The notes below the pieces were generated by a model. That model saw nothing but the letters and a program-made list of their open reading frames with translations. It was not told the DNA's origin and did not search any database. The translations under genes and the position numbers were made by a program. From assembly GCA_934533005.1 (NCBI GenBank), contig CAKTBC010000060.1:1-10904 (forward strand): a stretch of DNA of 10,904 bases. Reading direction: 5' to 3'. The stretch is from an uncultured Oscillospiraceae bacterium. Lineage in GTDB: Bacteria > Bacillota > Clostridia > Oscillospirales > Oscillospiraceae. Numbering within the stretch: position 1 is the first letter of the stretch; every line of letters starts with the position of its first letter. Of the stretch, positions 7,453-10,904 are shown piece after piece.

Positions 7453-8315
7453 TGTTCGTTTACCCTCGCAAGATCGCGGCAGACGAGCCGCGCATTCTGC
7501 CCCTGCTCGAGCAGATGATCCGTGAGCGAGCGCGCCACGGAAATGCTCCGGTGCCGCCCGCCGGTGCAGCCGACGGCCACGGTGAGCGCCGGCTTTCCCT
7601 CTTCGCGGAAGCGCGGGAGCTGAAAATCGATAAACGCCGTGAGCAGACGCATGTATTCCGCCGTGTCCGGCTGCTGCATGACGAAGTCGTACACCGGCTG
7701 GTCAAGCCCGGAGAGATCCTTCAGCTCTTCTATATAATAAGGGTTCGGCAGAAAACGCACGTCCAGCACGAGATCGGCGTCGATGGGGATGCCGTATTTG
7801 TAGCCGAAGGCGACCACGTTGATCGGCAGCTTCGCCTCACCGGACTCGGTGAACAGGCGGCAGAGCTTCTTGTGGAGCTGGGCGAGTGTGAGATTCTGCG
7901 TATTTATAATGTAGTCGGCGCGGTCGCGCACCGGCTGCATGAGCGCGATCTCCTCGCGCAGCGCGGTCTGCACCGTTTTGCCCGGCTCCGCGAGCGGGTG
8001 GCGGCGGCGCGTTTCCTTGTAGCGGCGGACGAGCGTGCTCTCCGGCGCTTCGAGAAACAGGATGCGGAACGTGCAGTCGAGCGCGCGCAGCGAATCGAGC
8101 GCGTGGAAAAGCTGCTCAAAGCTCTCGTGCGCGCGCACGTCCGTGACGAGGGCGACCTTCGTGATGCGCCCCTGCGAGGCGATGCAGAATTCCGCGAACG
8201 GCTGCAAAAGCGCCGAGGGCATGTTGTCAACGCAGTAATATCCCAGATCCTCCAGAAAGTGCGCAGCTTGCGTTTTGCCTGCGCCCGAAAGACCGGTGAC
8301 AATCAGAAATTCCAT
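7449..8315 (-). CDS. rapZ: RapZ/YvcJ family nucleotide-binding protein
   Basis: RapZ proteins bind nucleotides through an N-terminal P-loop. In E. coli the protein is an RNA-binding adaptor that adjusts glucosamine-6-phosphate synthase; in Firmicutes (YvcJ) the role is less clear. The 288 residues show Walker A GLSGAGKT (8-15) and, near the C-terminus, the family hallmark GCTGGRHRS (249-257). Length is normal. The ATG at 8315 is the only plausible start, because an in-frame TAA (the murB stop) lies just upstream. Its ribosome binding site is weak (AAGAAAG, about 14 bases upstream), unlike those of its neighbours, so output may be lower or depend on coupling with murB, which ends 21 bases before. 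Confidence 0.96.
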   Translation of the reverse strand: MEFLIVTGLSGAGKTQAAHFLEDLGYYCVDNMPSALLQPFAEFCIASQGRITKVALVTDVRAHESFEQLFHALDSLRALDCTFRILFLEAPESTLVRRYKETRRRHPLAEPGKTVQTALREEIALMQPVRDRADYIINTQNLTLAQLHKKLCRLFTESGEAKLPINVVAFGYKYGIPIDADLVLDVRFLPNPYYIEELKDLSGLDQPVYDFVMQQPDTAEYMRLLTAFIDFQLPRFREEGKPALTVAVGCTGGRHRSISVARSLTDHLLEQGQNARLVCRDLARVNEQ

Positions 8316-8336
8316 AGCATGACTATCTTTCTTAAT

Positions 8337-9254
8337 TTATTCGCGGATGATCTTGACCTCCGGCTCCAGCTCGATGCCGGAGACGCGGTACACCTCGTTT
8401 TGGATGTGCTCGATGAGCCGGAGCACATCGTCAAAGCTCGCCCCGCCGCGGTTGACGACAAAGCCCGCGTGCTTCTCGCTCACCTGCGCGCCGCCGATGG
8501 CACGGCCCTTGAGCCCGGCCTCGTCGATGAGCGCCGCGGCATAGCCGCCCGCGGGACGCTTGAACGTACTCCCGGCGGACGGCATATCGAGCGGCTGGGA
8601 GCTTCTCCGCCGCTCGGCGAGCGAGCGCATCCGCTCACGGATGGCGTCGGGATCGTCCTTGTGCAGCGAAACGTCCGCGCGAAGAACGATGCAGCCCGTG
8701 TCGGAAAACCGGCTGTGCCGGTAGGAGAAGGCCGAATCGGCCGTCTCGCGAAGGGAGAGGTCTTCGTCCAGATACGTCACGGACGTGACGGCGTCCTTCA
8801 TCTCGCCGCCGTAGGCCCCTGCGTTCATGGAGACCGCGCCGCCGAGCGTGCCGGGGATGCCGTGGGCAAATTCGAGTCCGGCGAGACCGTGCGCCGCGGC
8901 GAAGGCCGCGAGGCGAGAGAGCGTTACGCCGCTCTCGGCGCGGAGCGCCGTACCGCCGGCCGGCTCGATGTGTGAGAACTCCTCACCCATGCGCAGCACG
9001 ATGCGGTGCAGCGGCGCATCGGTGATGAGAAGATTCGTGCCGTTGCCGATAAGAAGAGGCTTTTCCCCGCCTTCGGCGAGCAGGGCGCAGATCGTCTCGG
9101 TCTCCGTGATCGAGGACGGCAGCAGCATCGCGTCGCAGGGGCCCCCAATACGGAACGAGCAATGGCGGCTCATCGGTTCGTTTTCAAGGATCGTCAGCTC
9201 CGGGCAGCGAAAACGCGCTTCCCGGAGGAAGGAACGCAGCTCGGCTTCTCTCAT
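8337..9254 (-). CDS. murB: UDP-N-acetylenolpyruvoylglucosamine reductase MurB
   Basis: MurB is a cytoplasmic flavoenzyme that uses NADPH to reduce UDP-GlcNAc-enolpyruvate to UDP-MurNAc, the second committed step of peptidoglycan synthesis. The 305 residues show FAD-binding motifs GNGTNLL (70-76) and GIPGTLGGAVSMNAGAYGGE (132-151), then SYRHSRF (177-183). The segment PSAGSTFKRP (225-234) holds the likely proton-donor Ser229, and a C-terminal LEPEVKIIR holds the likely catalytic glutamate. The lack of the long type I insertion fits the type II enzyme of Gram-positives. The start overlaps the hprK stop by 4 bases (ATGA); a weak GGTGG site at 9262-9266 precedes it, so translation probably depends on re-initiation after hprK. 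Confidence 0.97.
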   Translation of the reverse strand: MREAELRSFLREARFRCPELTILENEPMSRHCSFRIGGPCDAMLLPSSITETETICALLAEGGEKPLLIGNGTNLLITDAPLHRIVLRMGEEFSHIEPAGGTALRAESGVTLSRLAAFAAAHGLAGLEFAHGIPGTLGGAVSMNAGAYGGEMKDAVTSVTYLDEDLSLRETADSAFSYRHSRFSDTGCIVLRADVSLHKDDPDAIRERMRSLAERRRSSQPLDMPSAGSTFKRPAGGYAAALIDEAGLKGRAIGGAQVSEKHAGFVVNRGGASFDDVLRLIEHIQNEVYRVSGIELEPEVKIIRE

Positions 9255-10183
9255 CCTTCATCCACCATCCGGTCGTGGCGCTCTACGAGAACCTGCGCGG
9301 CGTTGTAGCCCATTTTGCGCTCGCGGTTGTTCATTGCCGCCAGCTCGAGGATCGCCGCGAGATTTCGTCCCGGGCGCACCGGGATGACAAAGTACGGGAT
9401 TTTCACGCCGAGGATCTCCGTGAAATGGGTCTCGTTGCCGAGCCGGTCGTAGACCTTGTTCTCATCCCATGGCTCAAAGTGTACGACGAGATCGATGATC
9501 TGATCGGGCTTCACCGCGCCGATGCCGAACATGTGCCGCGCATCGATGAGACCAATGCCGCGGATCTCCATGAAGTATCGGATCAGCTCCGGCGAGGAGC
9601 CGACGAGCGTGTCCGGCGCGGTGCGCTTGACTTCAATGGCGTCATCCGCCACGAGCCGGTGGCCGCGGCTCAAAAGCGCCATGGCGTTCTCGCTCTTGCC
9701 GACGCCGCTCTCGCCCGTGATCATCACGCCCTCGCCGTGGATCTCCATCAGCACGCCGTGCATCGTGGTGCGCGGGGCGAGCCAGCGGTTGAGACTCACG
9801 ATGAGCTTCGCCATGAAGTCACTCGTGGAATGCTCAGTGGTGAGGAGCGTCACCTGGTGGCGCTGCGCTGCGGTGAGCATTTCCGGCGGGATATCCATCC
9901 CGTGGGCGACGATGCAGAAGCGGATCCCGGAGGAGATGAACCGCTCAATGCTGCGGCTGCGTGCCTCGGGGCGCATATCCATTAAATAGGTGATCTCCAG
10001 CTTGCCGATGATCTGTACGCGCGTAGCGTCAAAATAATCGTAAAATCCGGCGAGAGGAAGTCCCGGGCGCGATACCTCCCAGGTGGTGATCTGCACGCGG
10101 TCATAGTCTATCGCGCGGTTGACGACGGTCAGGTTGTGCTCGCGGACGATGGTATCCAGACTGACGGAATAGGACTGAGCCAT
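9251..10183 (-). CDS. hprK: HPr kinase/phosphorylase
   Basis: HprK phosphorylates HPr (and Crh where present) on Ser46 when glycolytic intermediates are high, and reverses this when phosphate is high. It thus drives CcpA-dependent carbon catabolite repression. The 310 residues show an N-terminal domain (about 1-130), Walker A GESGVGKS (157-164), the acidic pair D180/D181 in LVADDAIEV, and the family signature MEIRGIGLIDARHMFGIGAV (205-224). The C-terminal helix contains AAMNNRERKMGYNAA. Length is normal. A GGAGG site at 10191-10195 lies 7 bases before the ATG. This is the promoter-proximal gene of the operon. Its substrate HPr is not encoded in the window. Confidence 0.97.
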   Translation of the reverse strand: MAQSYSVSLDTIVREHNLTVVNRAIDYDRVQITTWEVSRPGLPLAGFYDYFDATRVQIIGKLEITYLMDMRPEARSRSIERFISSGIRFCIVAHGMDIPPEMLTAAQRHQVTLLTTEHSTSDFMAKLIVSLNRWLAPRTTMHGVLMEIHGEGVMITGESGVGKSENAMALLSRGHRLVADDAIEVKRTAPDTLVGSSPELIRYFMEIRGIGLIDARHMFGIGAVKPDQIIDLVVHFEPWDENKVYDRLGNETHFTEILGVKIPYFVIPVRPGRNLAAILELAAMNNRERKMGYNAAQVLVERHDRMVDEG

Positions 10184-10225
10184 GAGCGTTCCTCCGAATC
10201 AAGGTGATGGTTTCAATAATATTAT

Positions 10226-10254
10226 ATTGTAATCAATTCCGCCCGATTTGGCAA
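10226..10254 (-). promoter_or_regulatory. Predicted promoter of the hprK operon
   Basis: On the minus strand a -35 TTGCCA (10254-10249) and a -10 TACAAT (10231-10226) are separated by 17 bases. Transcription would start near 10219, giving a leader of about 35 bases before hprK. A perfect TATAAT overlaps at 10226-10221 but would need a 22-base spacer. The region is AT-rich against a GC-rich background. Confidence 0.6.
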
Positions 10255-10270
10255 CAGCCGAGTAAAGAGA

Positions 10271-10328
10271 AGTTTTTTAAAAGAAAATGAAAATTCATCT
10301 TGCATTCGGCGGCGCGGTCTGCTATTAT
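10271..10328 (+). promoter_or_regulatory. Predicted rpmB promoter with extended -10 and AT-rich upstream element
   Basis: A -35 TTGCAT (10300-10305) and a -10 TATTAT (10323-10328) are 17 bases apart, and a TGC directly before the -10 makes it an extended -10 promoter. An A/T-rich block at 10271-10298 may act as an UP element. It contains an inverted repeat ATGAA-AA-TTCAT (10287-10298) just upstream of the -35. The predicted start is near 10334. The -35 is poor (3 of 6), which suits an extended -10 promoter. Confidence 0.65.
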
Positions 10329-10333
10329 AAGTA

Positions 10334-10378
10334 AGCTGTCCGCGGGAGACCGGTCGCCGGCACCCCGAAAGGGCAGCT
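10334..10378 (+). promoter_or_regulatory. Structured 5' leader of rpmB
   Basis: The first bases of the predicted transcript (10334-10341, AGCUGUCC) can pair with 10371-10378 (GGGCAGCU) over 8 base pairs, including one U-G wobble. Inside, CCGG-UCG-CCGG (10350-10360) can form a small stem. A CCC-GAAA-GGG hairpin (10364-10373) would compete with the outer stem. The ribosome binding site (10391-10398) follows 12 bases after the structure. This could be an autoregulatory or stability element; no known ribosomal-protein leader class is claimed. Confidence 0.45.
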
Positions 10379-10390
10379 CATTTCTCGATG

Positions 10391-10398
10391 AGGAGGTG
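10391..10398 (+). promoter_or_regulatory. Strong rpmB ribosome binding site
   Basis: AGGAGGTG, a near-perfect anti-16S complement, lies 8 bases before the rpmB ATG, as expected for a highly expressed ribosomal protein. Confidence 0.85.
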
Positions 10399-10406
10399 CA
10401 GCAAGT

Positions 10407-10595
10407 ATGGCAAAGTGTGAATACTGCGAGAAGGATGTCGCTTTCGGCATCAAGGTCAGCCATTCCCACCGCCGCGCCAACCGCACTTGGAAGCCCAATG
10501 TGAAGCGCGTCAAGGCCATCGTCGACGGTACCCCGAAGCACGTTTATGCGTGCACCCGCTGCCTCCGCAGCGGTAAGGTCACGCGGGCCGTCTGA
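10407..10595 (+). CDS. rpmB: 50S ribosomal protein L28 (zinc-ribbon form)
   Basis: L28 is a small protein of the large ribosomal subunit. The 62 residues begin MAKCEYCEKDVAFG and carry two CxxC pairs (C4/C7 and C49/C52), which mark the zinc-binding form; many bacteria also or instead have a cysteine-free form. The core HSHRRANRTWKPN (19-31) is the L28 signature. Length is normal. It is transcribed alone, divergent from hprK, with its own promoter and a strong ribosome binding site. A long hairpin follows the stop. The zinc form is often joined by a Zur-controlled cysteine-free paralogue elsewhere; none is visible here. Confidence 0.97.
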   Translation: MAKCEYCEKDVAFGIKVSHSHRRANRTWKPNVKRVKAIVDGTPKHVYACTRCLRSGKVTRAV

Positions 10596-10600
10596 GATCG

Positions 10601-10619
10601 CTCTTTTGAGAAAAAAGAG
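10601..10619 (+). terminator. A/U-rich hairpin just after rpmB
   Basis: CUCUUUU (10601-10607) pairs with AAAAGAG (10613-10619) around a 5-base loop, 5 bases after the rpmB stop. It is weak and has no U-tract after it on the plus strand. It may help pause or protect the 3' end ahead of the stronger stem at 10626-10667. Confidence 0.3.
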
Positions 10620-10625
10620 GGATTT

Positions 10626-10667
10626 CGAATGAGCCGCTCCCGTGAGAGAACGGGGGCGGCTCATTCG
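10626..10667 (+). terminator. Long hairpin after rpmB, probable terminator lacking a U-tract
   Basis: An uninterrupted 18-pair stem joins 10626-10643 to 10650-10667 around a GAGAGA loop. One pair is U-G (10638 with 10655) in plus-strand RNA and would be an A-C mismatch in the other strand, so it favours plus-strand transcripts. No run of U follows, so it is not a classical intrinsic terminator. It may act with other factors or mark the processed 3' end of rpmB mRNA. It also separates rpmB from the promoter that follows. Confidence 0.55.
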
Positions 10668-10702
10668 CCCGGTGACCTCGTCAAACGTCTGCTTTTGGTG
10701 TC

Positions 10703-10741
10703 TCAAAAAACGAAAAAAGTTTTTTGAAAAAATCGAAAAAA
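10703..10741 (+). promoter_or_regulatory. A-tract UP element of the presumed rRNA promoter
   Basis: Four A6 tracts (10705-10710, 10713-10718, 10727-10732, 10736-10741) and one T6 tract (10720-10725) lie directly upstream of the -35. They are typical of UP elements that bind the RNA polymerase alpha C-terminal domains at rRNA promoters. A 9-base inverted repeat (10703-10711 with 10719-10727) lies within it. Confidence 0.65.
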
Positions 10742-10745
10742 GGTG

Positions 10746-10774
10746 TTGACAATCGAAGTCGAGAGTGCTATATT
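10746..10774 (+). promoter_or_regulatory. Strong promoter, presumed rRNA operon P1
   Basis: A perfect -35 TTGACA (10746-10751) and a -10 TATATT (10769-10774) are separated by exactly 17 bases, with a TGC before the -10 (extended -10). Transcription would begin near 10780. Strength, UP element and the leader that follows all suggest a stable-RNA operon. Confidence 0.85.
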
Positions 10775-10779
10775 GAATA

Positions 10780-10904
10780 AGCTGTCGCCGAGAGACAGGG
10801 CGAAAGAAACGAAAAAGTCTTGAGAATGACAGCAAAAGTTGTGTACCTTGTAAATTGAACAAAGTAAGATAGCTTATGTTTGAATAAGCACCAGAAAGGG
10901 TTCT
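10780..10904 (+). other. Presumed 16S rRNA leader region (16S gene lies beyond the window)
   Basis: No protein-coding signal is seen. The predicted transcript starts with a small hairpin (CUGUC 10782-10786 with GACAG 10794-10798). A BoxA-like element lies at 10842-10856 (TGTACCTTGTAAATT, 11 of 15 matches to the TGTTCTTTGAAAACT form often seen before Firmicutes 16S and 23S genes). A hairpin GCTTAT/ATAAGC follows at 10872-10889. These fit an rRNA antitermination and processing leader. The 16S start (GAGTTTGATC region) is not in the window, so the identity is an inference from leader features. Confidence 0.6.
10842..10856 (+). promoter_or_regulatory. BoxA-like antitermination element
   Basis: The sequence matches the rRNA leader BoxA at 11 of 15 positions. 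BoxA in RNA binds NusB-NusE (S10) and shields untranslated rRNA transcripts from early termination. Its distance of about 62 bases from the predicted start is reasonable. Confidence 0.5.

Noticed and set aside
11..9985. Long plus-strand open frames (for example 11-1915, 2097-4373, 4485-5783, 7452-8975, 9275-9985) opposite the minus-strand genes.
   Set aside because: They mirror well-identified conserved genes, are rich in R, A, H and V as expected from the antisense of GC-rich codons, and match no family I recognise. The minus-strand genes explain the sequence.
10221..10226. Perfect TATAAT on the minus strand as the hprK -10.
   Set aside because: It would sit 22 bases from the -35 TTGCCA. 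The overlapping TACAAT gives an ideal 17-base spacer. It could still be a secondary start.
10300..10503. A 67-codon plus-strand frame overlapping the rpmB promoter and start.
   Set aside because: It is out of frame with rpmB, starts upstream of the predicted transcription start and has no ribosome binding site.
10233..10862. A 209-codon minus-strand open frame across rpmB and the promoter region.
   Set aside because: It lies antisense to rpmB and across two promoters, two hairpins and the leader. It has no recognisable domain.
1..10904. CRISPR arrays, tRNA genes, insertion sequences, phage or defence genes.
   Set aside because: No regularly spaced repeats, tRNA-like cloverleaf, transposase or terminal inverted repeats were seen on either strand by eye.

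Overview
The window looks like a chromosomal core region of a GC-rich, Gram-positive-type anaerobe of the class Clostridia, possibly Oscillospirales. The class follows from the gene set (hprK, murB, rapZ, yvcK, whiA and a Firmicutes-style dnaE in one cluster, a zinc-ribbon L28, and a BoxA-like leader resembling those before Firmicutes rRNA genes). The order is a weaker inference from base composition and protein style.

Layout, left to right. Positions 1-1876 hold the start of an efflux locus on the minus strand: a membrane-fusion (HlyD/MacA-like) adaptor, followed 4 bases later by the first 12 codons of an ABC-transporter ATPase that runs off the window edge. A hairpin at 1977-2006 ends the next transcription unit. 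From 10183 down to 2037 (minus strand) lies a tight six-gene operon: hprK, murB, rapZ, yvcK, whiA, dnaE. Adjacent genes overlap by 4 bases or lie 1 to 21 bases apart. A divergent promoter region (about 10196-10330) fires hprK leftward and rpmB (ribosomal protein L28) rightward. After rpmB come a long hairpin and then a strong promoter with an A-tract UP element and a BoxA-like leader. This is probably the 5' end of an rRNA operon whose 16S gene starts just beyond the window.

How the genes relate: the operon joins carbon-state sensing (HPr kinase), peptidoglycan precursor synthesis (MurB), proteins linked to amino-sugar and UDP-GlcNAc signalling (RapZ, YvcK), a cell-division regulator (WhiA) and a replicative polymerase subunit (DnaE). 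The rightward side is translation machinery.

Most of the window is ordinary conserved chromosome. I found no mobile element, CRISPR array, tRNA or defence system, and no clear new multi-gene system. The most unusual signal is regulatory. The rpmB and presumed rRNA promoters share the same extended -10, the same 17-base spacer and a near-identical initial transcribed sequence at the same offset. The rpmB leader can also fold that element into a long-range stem. The efflux adaptor has an unusual build: a beta-rich insert where an alpha-hairpin is expected, plus Gly/Ser-rich and repeat-bearing segments.
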